DNA from: Cristatella mucedo
Taxonomy: Eukaryota > Bryozoa > Phylactolaemata > Cristatellidae
Length of the DNA: 64,000 bases
Assembly (NCBI GenBank): GCA_009760855.2
Contig: WPIO01000012.1
Coordinates: forward strand, 3,008,001-3,072,000
Direction: 5' to 3'
Shown piece after piece: positions 20,189-33,000 of the stretch. Below the pieces are notes generated by a model that was not told the DNA's origin, did no database searches, and worked only from the letters and a program-made list of their open reading frames with translations. Made by a program: the position numbers and the translations under genes. How positions within the stretch are numbered: position 1 is the stretch's first letter; the number at the start of each line of letters is the position of its first letter.

Positions 20189-23050
20189 CAGTGTGTTAGC
20201 GCGCCTGTGCGTACGTGCACGTGCAAGGGCTTCATCTTACCCGCATTCTGCTCTTCTCGAGCGATGATGATGGCAGTACGACCGGCCTCTCGGTACTGTT
20301 TCAGAGCCATGTACAGGCGGAACAGGTACTTGGCATCCTGCAACCGTACGACTTGCACTGCATTGACGCCAGACACGAGGAGCTTGCAGCAGAGCCGGCA
20401 CGTGACAGCCGTTATCGAGGGCCTCCCAGTTGCTTAGCAGCACGTTGGGTCGCTGCATTAAATGGTCGGCAAAGAAGCGCTCTGCTGCCGGAAAGGTTAA
20501 ACTCAAGCAGAACCGTGACAGAGCTAGCCACTCAGCCCCTCCTCTCTGTGCCCTGGCCGCTGTGCTGCTCTGCAGCCAGGACAGCTAGTGGCGGCCACTC
20601 TCCTGCTGTTGCAAGCCGCATGCCAGAGTTGCGAGGCATGCTGGCCGTGTGGCTGCACACGGTGGCCTGCAGCAGCACGGTCTCGACCTTGGGCACGCCG
20701 TCGGCTTCGCCCATGAGGTAGTCGAGCAGCTGGTGTGTCAGCTGTTCGTCGTTGGCTGCTCCTACGGTCTCTATCGCCAGCTCGATGCTCTGCGCATCGT
20801 CGGTGGCGGTCTGCACTCGTAGCAGGTGCTTCAGAGCCTACGAAAAATCGCTACAGTGCCAGCGCAGCTCTTCGATAGCACGTCGACGATGAGGGGCGAG
20901 GGAGGGAGCATCTAACGTCAGCTGAGACCGTCAGCCAGCACAGTGGCAGGCAGCCACGACCAGGTGTTCTGCAGTGGCAAGAGTGAGCCGTGGGGCAGCT
21001 ATAGAACCAAAGTCTGCTGAGTAAGTCGTGATCTGCACCGGCCCTACTGCCATGTCACTGATGTCGCCAATGCCAACAATGACCACGATAAACAGCTGGC
21101 ATTGCACGATTCATAAAAACCGACGGCCAACGATCTTAGTAGCTGCTTGTCTGAGCATAATGCAGTACGGTCGCGAAGACTGCACCCTTAAATGGCAGAC
21201 CATCCGTGCTATCATCCGTGCTAGCCCAGATGATCCAGTTGGTCCAGCTTCGATCTGCTGCTGCATTTTAGGGCAACTCCCCAAGAAAATGCACGGTTTG
21301 CCGGTCATAGAGAAACTTCTACTATACAAGTTATGAAAGGGTACAGCTTGATCGGCAAAAAATGCCTACTGGCAGCACACTTCAAAGACCTCGAACTTTC
21401 ACTACAGACCTTGATGCAATTCTGTCGACTAGCAAACTGGAGTGCAGAGGATATAACAGCTTGTAACCGATAAGTCACTGCCACCAGTTGGCTCAAGTCT
21501 ACCTGTCTTTCAATTGATTGCCTCTTCACCCAAGTAATTGAGATCCTCATGCCTAAAAGTGCACCTGACTGCAGCAGAATGTAGAGCAGTGGAACACTAA
21601 CAATATTGTACGACGGGTAGGTGCTCTCAGCTGTCGTTCGTAGCTGCTCAGTGGGAATCTTTACAGGGGGAGCCAAGGTTCCAGTCGTGGGCGAAACAAA
21701 CAAACAAACAAGCCGAATCACTAACCGGTCGGGGCACCAGAAATTCGTTTCGGGGACGATAGTGGGGGGAAGAACAAGCCCCCTCTATCTAGCTCACGGA
21801 GCAGCAGCCCCACAGAGCCAACCCTTGCTGTGCAGATGCCAGGTACGGATGCAGCTGCTGCCTGGTGGCACTGCAGCTGCCACTTAAGGGCAGCACGGAT
21901 CAGGTTTGCTGCCACTGTTAGGAATGCCCATCGTAATTGTATCTGTCATCACTTCGGCGGCCTGCGAGGGGAGCTCACCCGCGAGTACTGCTGGCAGAGC
22001 AAGAAGAACTTGCCCGCCAGCAGGTGCTTCTTTTCATTTTCAAAGTAGAGCGCTATGCTCTGGTAGTCCTCAGGCGTGGCGCTTGTGCCTACAACACGAG
22101 CAGGTGCACAGTGCCACAGCCAAGACTTTTCCGAAAGCAGCAGAGCGCTGCCCAGACAGAGGAGCACTGCCCAGACAGTGGAGCACTGCTCAGGCAGAGG
22201 AGTCAGGGTTGCCGGCCGGTGATCCGAAGTGCTGCCGGCAGCCCCCCCCCCCCCCCCCGCAGCGACCTGAGGCCGATCACGCCTGAGACCGGTCAGAGGC
22301 TCGAGCATAGCCAATCAACAAGCTTGCAAGTGAACCAGCCATCTGGCCATCGGAGCTCTGGCGGGAGGGCTGCCAGCAGCGCCAGCAGTGACAGGACTAC
22401 GAATGCAGGTGCTGCCAGCGCATGAGCGCTCACCGATGATGTCTGCGTAGACCTCCATTTGCTTGTGCTGCTGCGCCAGCTGAAATGCCTCGTCATTGCA
22501 CTTGGACATGACCAGGAACTGTATGGCCGATGCGTAGTCATTCAGCTTGAGGAAGAACTTGGCCACCATCTTTGCTCCATCCACGGACTGTGTCTCGCGC
22601 ACAATGCGCACGGCCTCCTCGGGGCTTTGCAAGTGGTCCAAGTGAATCCTGTTCCGGTGTGGAGAGCAGCAGCAGTGATGAAACAGTGAGTCAGACGTCG
22701 CTCGAGCGACGGCAGAGTCATATATTGCTTAAGCCGCAGCAGCAGCAGCAGATGCGGCTCAAGCAGACATCAGTAGTGACAGAATAACAGCCACATAGTA
22801 GTGGCAGCCGGAAGGAAAGCAGAAAAAGCCACGGGGCAACAGCAGCAGCACAGCAGCATGGCACAGCCATCTATCTCAAGCTTGCTGATTGAGCATGGGG
22901 GCCCACAAGGCAGCCGCAGTTCAGCGCACTGCAGAGAGATGCAACCACAGTCAAAAGCAGTACTGAGATGGCTCAAACAGTCTATCAGTGGGCATTTGCC
23001 TTGGTCTCTCTGTCCAGCGACACGTGTACCTACCTGCCTGTTTCTATCTG

Positions 23051-23120
<70 letters not shown>

Positions 23121-24602
23121 TGTATGTATGTATGTATGTATGTATGTATGTATGTATGTATGTATGTATGTATGTATGTATGTATGTATGTATGTATGTA
23201 TGTATGTATGTATATATATATATATGTATGTATGTATATGTATGTAGATGGGCATGCTTGCGATATGATCAGAAACAACTTCTGGTCGGTTTGATTATGA
23301 ATTGCCAGAGGGATGAGAGATCCAAAGGAGCCAGGGGGCAAGCAAAAATGAAAAACTGCAGCAGGATGCTACCTGATGACGTTGTCCCAGTCCTTGGCAC
23401 CAGTATACGCAGTCGCAGCATCAGCATAGCGGCCATCTGCCTCCTTGGCCTTGGCATACTGAATGTGAATCTTCGGCGAAGAGACTTTCGGAAGCAGCTC
23501 GCCAACTTTAGCCCTGCAAAAGCATCTAGGTGAGCCACCACACATCACTAGTGGTGCACCTGCTGCAGTCAGCGACAATCCGTATTCGGCTCCTTGATTT
23601 TGTCATCCTTGTGCCCGGAGAAGCTCTTGTAATAAGGGTAGTCATTGGGACGACACATCATTCCTGTGTTCGAGGATGGAGTGTCGTGTGGATTTAAGGA
23701 CATGCCATGGCATGGACATCCCCTCACAGAGTTGGCTCTCAGCTACCCACAGCTGTAGGTTGCTCTTAATAAAGACTGCATACCTCAACATACCCAGTGG
23801 TGTACCATTTATGTAAATGACAGCAAGGCGAGATAGTGAGAGAGAGAGAGAGAGAGATAGTGAGAGAGAGAGAGAGAAATAGAAAAGAGTGAATCAAAAG
23901 AATAGAGCAAGAGTTTACGAGTTCGTTCAAATAATAAGGAGCCAAAGCAAACCGTAATAGGAGGCAAGGAACAGTATTTGATAATCAATGGGATCACCGG
24001 AGGCTCGTATATGGATCGCACGAGAGACGAACTGGGCCACTTGGGCCGGCACAGCAATCTGGCTTCCCAACGGAAAGGTATCTAACAGCTTTCACAGGAA
24101 GTCCCAAGAGAACTCATTACCAGCAGTAATCAATATGGACCTGCCTCGGCTGACTGAGCATAGCACTCAATCCTTTGGGAAGTGCATTCCTGATTCTTGG
24201 CAAGATGCACTCTCGAACTGAGCCAAATCGAATGTGGCACACACAGAATAGGGAACTTCCCTACTACCTTCTTTGACACATTTTGGCAATGCCACCCATG
24301 GGCTTTATGTGCCGGTGCTAGCATGCTCATGGTGCTATTTGCTCATAGGTGCTAGCTCACGTGTACAAGTTTGTTCCACACGGTTGCATGTGTATGCCTG
24401 TACTTGGGGCAGCTCCCTGCTAAGCTAATAATAACAATGGCCAGCACAATCACGGTGGAGGTACAACAGCTAGTGCCACCAAATTGTCATAAGGGAACAC
24501 AGCTGGTCTCTTGACCTAATCCTTTGTTGCAGTACCATCTGTACGGTAGAAGAAGCATACATGGGGAGACAGACAGAGGGGTATTTACATAGAGATGAAG
24601 AT

Positions 24603-24677
<75 letters not shown>

Positions 24678-27600
24678 CAAGAAAGCAAAAGCAACAGAAA
24701 CAGAAGAGAGCACAAGAGAGGTAGTGCACATCGGTGCAGAAGTGTAACTTGCAATAGCACCACACAGCAGCAGCGGCGGCAGATAAACAGCACCAAATGA
24801 ACGTTATTAGCGAGCTGCTGGGATGTGGATCAGCAACGAGGGCCGGTTGCCATGCTTGGCCTACCAGTTCTTGCTTCTGATGTAGACGCTGGCTGCCTTG
24901 TCCCAGTATTCGCCTTTCTCATACAGCTGTGCGGCCTCCGGCAGCTGCTTCATCGATTCCAGTATGGCTGCACAGTCTTTCTTTAGCATGCGGTTGGGCA
25001 TCTTAGCCGCCATCGTCACACCCCTAGCCAGAAGACATAAAACACTCGGCATTACAAAAGGTGCATGACTGACAAGTTAACATGAGCACGTTGCTGCTGG
25101 AGACAATAGCTAATTCACTAGAGCAGCAGCAGCAGTGAAAAAAGGCAGCAAGACAGCACCGATAATATCACTGAGGCAGCAGCAAGATTCTTAGCCTAAT
25201 GGTAGGGTGCCCACACTTCACGATTCACCGCTCACTTCGAGCCCGGAAGCAAGCAATTTTTACTCCTTTCTGCAAGTGCTGGTAAAACACCCAAAGGCTC
25301 TCCAGCCATTTTGTAAGTGAGGCTGTCGATTCAACTTACCATCATTATGCTTTATGCTGAGCAGGAACAGCAGTAGCATGACCATGAGAGGAAGATTTAA
25401 GACTGGGAGCAGGGCCCCCAGTTGCAGCTGTAGTAGCAGCAGTAGCATCTTTCCCCAGGAGCAGCAGCAGCAGCAGCGCTATCGGTAGCAAAGGCAGGAG
25501 CAGCAAATGCAACGACGATGGCAGCAGTTCCAGTAGAGAGGGATTTGCTGCAACAAAGCGCTAGAGGGGAGCAGCAGATCTTCACTAGCTCTCACCGGCG
25601 CACATCGCCCGTACGGATGGCAGTTCGCGCCACACCCGCAGCACAGCTCTCGTCGTGCTCGCGATAGTTCTTGTCACGCGTCACACCACGCTCATAGTGT
25701 GTCAGTGCGGCTAAGTAGTCCCCGGTGAACTCGAGCTGCTGCGCGTACTCTCGGCTGATGAATGGTATCTGGTCTGGAGCCAGGGTTTTGGCCAGCTGCA
25801 GAGCCAGATCCCAGTGCAGTAGGTCCCTGCGCATCTGCAAGATATAAGCAACTAGGCTTGGACCATGCACGACAATGATGGCTGAGGTTCTGAGTAAGAG
25901 AGAGAGAGAGAAAGAGAGAGGGAGGGAGGGAGAGAGAGAGAGAGAAAGAGAGAGGGAGGGAGGGAGGGAGAGAGAAGCATGACAAGGTATAAAGACAGAA
26001 GAGATGGAAAGAGGGAGATGGAAGAGCAAAGAGAAAGATTGAGAAAGAAAGAGTGTGAGAGAGACAGGCAGGAGAAAACAGGGAGAGGCCGGAGCTGTAC
26101 ACTAAGCAGTGCAGTCGGCCATAAGCAGCTAAAGGAACTGGGTAAAGTCAGCTAGTGCTAAATGCTGGCGAACAAGCTCCTGCAGAAGTGCACGAGGTCA
26201 GAGCCACCAAAGTCAACCAAACTCGACAACGTCAACTTCAATAACTATTCTAACCGATTCCGTGACTCCTGCTGAGGGGACATGTTGAAGGCCCCTCCCT
26301 CTAATAACCAAATCTCAGAAATATATCCACTAAGCAAGCACTTTTCTTGTTCCCGACATTCTATTGCCAACTACCCACGGCCACATATGCCGTGCAACGC
26401 CAGGCTAGCAGAGCGGTTGCAAGGACACAGTGCATTCTCATTTGCTTGCTTGTGACTAAGGCGACCAGTTACTTCTTAACTCTCCTTTGGTCATCAGCTG
26501 GTCATAGCCTGTGACAGCTGCCACAAGCCTACGTTATACCCTGCTCATCTCCATGCCGACAGCATTTCTTCATGGTGCCTAGCTACAGGTATCGACATGG
26601 CCTAAGTGACACTGCCAACCTGATGGCTCTAATAGTACAATCGACGATGATGATTCCAATAGAACCGTCTAGGATGATGGCTCTAATAAGAACCTTCTAG
26701 GATCAGGTTGTTGACATGCGTCGGATTGGCTGGCAGTGATACTCTCCTTTCTACAGGCACCATATCAAAACACAAGCAGCTATCCGACCGAGGCATGACC
26801 AGAGAGGAGTGAATGATGCCTACTCAGGCTACTGATCACCACCAGTTGTGGTACACCTTTTGGTAGCATTGCTTTCTAAAAGCATTTTAAGGAAATTTTA
26901 AAGGTCTGAATGAACCAGGTTCTGCAACAGGTGTGCCAACCCTTTTGATTAATGAATGACAGGTGTAGTCAAATGGGCCGACAGCGTCGATTGCATGGCG
27001 ACTGGGAGCTGAGCGCTTGGATGAAACTCCAGCAGCATCTCTGGCTTGTGTAGTAAAAGGCGTGCCGTCAGAGTAGCCATCTGCTTGCTCCTAGTTTGCA
27101 ATCAGCGTTATGTAACTACCGATGATAGTGTCCAACACAGCAGAAGTGTTTGATATACAATTACAGCAGATGAGAGGCAGATAGATAGATGGATAGAAGT
27201 AGGTGAAAGTGGAGTCCGGACCGACAGAAGGACAGAGAGCACATGCTGCACTCGCGTGCACACAAAGAGCGGATCCTACAACTGCCAAGTGGCGAGTTAC
27301 CTCAAGAGCAGCCAGCGGATAGCTGGATGCCAGGAACTTGTCCTGTGCCACGTTGAAGTCCTGCAGAAACATGGATATGTAGCCTGCAAGCAGATTCTGG
27401 TCCTCCACGTTTCGTATCTTGATCAACGACATGACCATGCCTACGTCACCCAGCTGTCTGTACACGCGTATGGCTGAAAGCGAATAAACAGCCAAAAATA
27501 ATTGGACATTAAAAGAATAGCCAAAGATGCACGGCTGAGGCAGCAGGCCCAAGTTGGGTAGGGCAGCTGGCGCCTTAACGGCTTTTGCGGCAGCTTCCAT

Positions 27601-29979
27601 CAATGGCTGAAGAGCACGGGTCGCTTGTCCGGCGAGAGTCATAGCAACAGTGGTGGCAACACGAGGGAAGAGCGGCCGAAGCTCCTCCTGCTGCAGATGC
27701 TGCTATATCGCTCATTCCTGCCAGGGTCTCACCAAAATCGATGTCCAGCGCACGGAGCGCTGTGCGGCCGAGCTCTGCCCAGGCTTCGCGGCTGTTCAGG
27801 AAGGAAGCGAACGCCCATGCCTCCTTGAAGCGGCTGAGTGCAACGCACTGTTCCAGAGCCTTCTTCAGCTGCAACGTTGGCCTTTTAAAGTGAATATGGG
27901 GGAGCAAGCACACACGCGCAAGCACAAACAGGAACATCCACAAACTCGAAATGGCAGCTGTGATGGATCACTAGTGCCGTAAGCACTGCCCAAGTGCCAT
28001 TGGGTGCCAATAGCAGCTTTGTGTGGGGCTTCGTGGGGAATGCAATGCATCAATTACCTCAGTCTGCCCCATGTCCTGAGGCTTGCTGCTGCCCGTGTGT
28101 GTGGCCAAAGTCAAGGTAAGCACTTTGCCGGAAGGTGTCAGTAAGGTCACCTCTCCAGCATTCAGCATAATCGGTATCTGGCCAAACGGAAGCTTGGTAG
28201 TGCCGACCAGTTGGCACTCACAGCCTGCAATGAAAGTTAGAAAAGCCACTGGATTTAGGCAAAATGTCAAAAGAGATAAAAGTGAAAACGACAAAGTGCA
28301 AAAAAGGCTAGTCACTGTAGGACACCACTACGGACGGTTTAGGTAAGACATACTCCACAGGGCCTGTCCAGTGGCCATCACCGTTGATGGCCCAGTGACC
28401 TCCATACCTAGCTGAACTGATGCACAAATTCCAGCCTCCTCGTGCTCTCAAGTCCTGTATGGACAATAAACTAGCAGCTCCATTCCTCCACTTAAAGACC
28501 ATTGGCGATAGAAGCTTTAGCTATGCTGGTCCTAGACTGTGGAACTCGCTTCCACGATTCTTAAACAATGACAACTAGTATCCTGCTGCCGACTATGGCT
28601 CATCTTTTCCAGCGGTCCTGAGCTGCTACTTCCATGCAACTCACTGCCTCAACTGCTCTCATGGCTCTGCTATGCTTTCCACTTTCTCTTTGTTGCGTGA
28701 GGCAAAGTCTGTTGGCTACCGAATTCGTACCGAAAGCCGCTTAGGCTGTGAGAACTCTATACAAAACTCTCCTGCGTAACACCAACATGGTCTTTGTGGA
28801 GTTACAGACGGAGATACATACTTTTATTAAACAGCTAAGTAGATCTGTACTTTACTTAGGCAGTAGCATCGTGTGAGAATTCCTTCAGTAACTGATAACA
28901 ACAGGCGTGTCTGTGTAAAAGCCCAGCCAATAAACTGGGCTTTAGGCTACGTGTACGGTCGCCTGTTCGCTGTGCAGTTGTCGCATGCTTTTTCTGCATT
29001 GCCATTGCTTGCTTGGCACGAAGCACCACAGAAGCTACACAGTGACTCCGGTGACTCTCGAAGTACGTCGCCAGCAGTTACACGGTTAGCTCGCTGTAGA
29101 AGCATCAGTGTTGTGCTCCCATGTGTGTTTGCAGTTATTTTGCAAAACTTTGTTTTACCAGCTATATTTTTGAATAAATTGAGCAAGAAAGATTAATTGC
29201 AGTAAATTCTATTGCATTGTAAATTCTATTGCATTGAAAATTTTTTTTAAACAATTTTCATTATTTATAGCTACATTTTTTAATTTAAAAATACGTGACA
29301 AAAATTGTGGTGTTTTTGTGGGTCCGGAACTTATTAACTGCATTTCAATTTATGGGGAAAATTGATTTAACATAGGAGTAATTTGAATTACGAGCTCCAT
29401 CACGGAACAAATTAAACTTGTAAGCCAAGGTACCACTGTAATTTACATACCCTCCTATTATTTCTGATTAAGATTGAGGGTAAATTAAGGTGGAATCCCT
29501 TCCAGGAAGACTGCACCACCAATGAAGGATCTGCTATTGCACAGGCATCGACTCGATTTGAAGCAAGGTTATCAAGCCTCACTCCGGGAATGCTCACAGA
29601 TCACAGAGTAGTGCCAGGCCTAACTGCCTGCACAGCTCGAACTGCAATCAGCTGAGCAAAATTGTTGATGATTGATGGGAAGAACACTGTCTCCATAAAA
29701 ATACTAGCTGATTTAACGGCCTCTTTTGTATAGTGACAAAAGAGCCTATGGGGCTAGCGCCACCGCTTGCACTGGCGATAAAGGATCACTCACCGCGGGA
29801 TTCGAACCAACAACCTCGTGAAAAGCAACCGCCTTACCTAGTGTGCCATCATGGCTCACTCACAAAGCAGTTGCTCTGACACAAAAAAGTGCATGCCCCT
29901 GGCACAAAGCTTAAATTGATTTAGCAGGGGCTAGGCAGTCGAGCTGTATTGTGCGTCGACGACTGCCGTGCGGCAGCGC

Positions 29980-30041
<62 letters not shown>

Positions 30042-33000
30042 TTGATCGTCTCTCTCGCATACATGAACGTGTAAATCTTGTCCTGATCGTATGCGACGAA
30101 GGTATTCTTGTCCGTGACTGTATTATCCCACAGCACGGCCTCGGCAGTGGCTGGAAAGCCCTTGATGTCAGTCACTTGACCATTGACCTGGGGTACAATC
30201 GAACGAGCTCACGTGTGTGCATGGTGCGTAAGCTGCGTTCGCAATCGGGATAGAGCCGCTCCCTGGTAGCATCAGCAGCAAAGCAGCCAGCTTGCAGGGT
30301 GGGAGAAGGAGGCAACAAGGTTGTACCGGGTTGTAGACGAAGCCGTCACTCTTCTGATCGATGAAAACCAGAAGCGTGCCGGCCGCATCGGGGAACAGCT
30401 TGCGAAGTCCGATGACGTGCCTGTGCTCGTCCACGGTCTGCCAGTCGGCGATGAAGAAGTAGCAGATCTCACCACTCTGAAACGAGTACCGAGTAACCGT
30501 GGCCCATGTCAGCTGAATGTGAAGCTGTGGGATCAGGGCAGTATGGAGGTACTGCTGGGGGCAGGGGGGGGGGGAGCTGGTGAAAGCGGTACCTCCTCTG
30601 AAAATGCATGACAGAAGCCACTTGCCATTGTGCTCCTACACGAAGGCATGCTGTCTAGCGTGCTGCTTTGGATCAGGCATGAAAAAAATGCTGCTGCCTG
30701 CATGCAAGCAAAGGCAAGCCGACCGCCTGCAGAGGCCAGGAGAGGCGCAGGAGGAAAAAGGTACGGCAGAGAAAGAAGAAATGCCGGGGCAGAGAAGGAA
30801 GGGCAGAGAAGCTCACTCTCAGTCACTTTGCAGCCCAGCAAAAGCAAGGGTTCCCATGGAAGGCTAGTCAGTGCTGCCAGAGCAGAGAGCACACAGCAAG
30901 CAGGATCTCTTAGAGTAGAATAAGGTAGAGGATAATACTAATAACAATAGCAATAAGGATGGAAATAGTAATAATAATAATAATAATAAGACATTTGCAT
31001 AGCATCTTTCAGAGAGCTAAATCTCTTTCTAAGCACTTCAGAGGAGCCACCTTCAGACGAGCGCTCTGCCATCCACTCCCAACCCCAGTCTTGTGGCAGA
31101 AGAATGCAGTCTCGGCAGCACAGACGATGTTGCTACCACATGGACCCCCTCTGTCCCGGTCCTCCTGCGACATGCCAGTACACTTCAACTGCATGCTCAA
31201 CAACCCTTTGCCACTCTGTTCGACAGAGCCTCGGAGGCTTGGCCTTCTACATGGAATGGAGACAGCTCAGGCTACAGGTGCCATCATCAAACCGGCAAAC
31301 TCAGAGGTGAGCGTGGCGGCGTGTGCTGCCAGTGCCTCGAGTCGTCATGCTCGGCTCACTCGGTGCATGTTGCTGCACGACGAACGGTCTGCAGCACTGG
31401 CCACCAAAATTCCTGCTTCTACTGCATTCTACTGAGCTAACAAGATTGGAGCCAAATTTGCCTGCCCCCTTCAAAAGTGGCTGTTTGGCTGGGCATGGCA
31501 ACTCGAGGAAGAGCAGGGATGCTGTGCAATTTTTAATGGTAATGAAAGTTTACAACACTGACTCGTATCTCTAACGGTCAAGCAGCTTTTCGTTTACACA
31601 TGCGAGCATTGCATAGAGAGAGCCTGGGTAACAAGGTATAATCTCACTGATCTTACAAGGGCATAATGACCTCACAAAGGCTGTGGGTATTCCACAAGTG
31701 GCCAAGCAAGACAGCCGATATCCAAAACAATTATATCAGTCACATCACCGCTGAACCGTGGAGCAAACAGCAGATGGCATGCCATGGGAAAGTCAGGCTA
31801 TGCCTGGTGATTGCCTGCTGCCATTTGATTGCTTGTTTGCTAAATTTGAGCCCCACAGTAACGAGCCATCTAAATACCCACAGAATCTGTGCGTGCAGTC
31901 GGCAGTAGGAAACAAACAGCACAGGAACAAAGCAAATGGTATTGTCTGCAATTCCCAGCCGGTGTCTTACAGTATGCCATTAGTTCAGACCTCAAAAAAT
32001 GACGTTTATGAGCACAGTATTTTATAAGTAAATGAAATTAAGACTCTCAGCCTGATAGCTTGCCCACGTTCAGAATTCAATGCCCTTGTCAGAAGGCTTC
32101 CCGCTAATTATGGCCCAGCAGAGCGTTTTTTTGTGGCAAACACATGCCAACAAACTTGGGTTTTAGAAACAGTTTTCATCATGTAAACACGATCTGCACA
32201 GCATTGCATCTGTAAAATCATCCCGTAATGCATCTGATTTACACTTCCAGAAACCGTCGATAGCTTCCTTCCACATTCGGCTACAATCCACCATAGACTA
32301 GTATCGATGCTCTGAGCTTGTCAACTGCCTCATGGTGTATACGGTGATAATCGCCTCCCCCTTGGCAGAAACTCATCACAGCTCTTTCCGTCTCCTTCTC
32401 TCTGCGTCTCAATCACGGTGAGCATGCGTATTCATGCCCATAACTAGTAAGTATTTTTTATCATCAGTCAATTTAAGAAAATTTGCTGCCATCTATGTGT
32501 GAATGCCATCAATACATGCAGCAAGGGAGTTGAGAGAATGCGACACGCTGGAGGGCTGGGAGGGATGAAAGCAAAGGTACAACTGAGTGTCATCTGCATA
32601 GAAATGAAAGCCGAGATTGTGCTTGGCAATCACATCGGCAAGAGAATGAGTATAAACCGACAAAAGAACGGGACCTAGCACTTTGTTGCATGACATGAAA
32701 TCTGTTGACTAATGTGTGTGAACCAAAAGCCAAAGCGGCTTCCGGAGCACTGTCGGCAACTCTCCAGTATAACATCGGCTACATCTTTGTCGCTTTGCTG
32801 AGATAGGGGCATAATTACATAACAGGTCGCTGCTACAATCGAGTATATGTCAGATGCTAATACGTAATGGAGTGGCACCGATTACTCTGACTGCAATGTC
32901 GTCATTGTTTGAGTGGTAGCAGGCGCCACTCACGTCGGTGCCGTAGATGAGAAACTCGCTCGTCATTGCATGGCAAGTTATGCGCAAGTTTGCATGCTTG

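Larger units (their letters stand above)
28225..30039 (-). other. WDR19 intron 14
   Basis: Starts with the (GT)n donor (29982-30039 on the minus strand) and contains a family-1 SINE (29699-29862) and an L2 3' fragment (28420-28610). An AT-rich segment lies at 29180-29440. Confidence 0.8.
30477..32933 (-). other. WDR19 intron 12
   Basis: Contains a (TAA)n plus L2 tail (30968-31035, minus) and an L2 RT fragment (32400-32880, minus). The remainder is unassigned. Confidence 0.7.
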
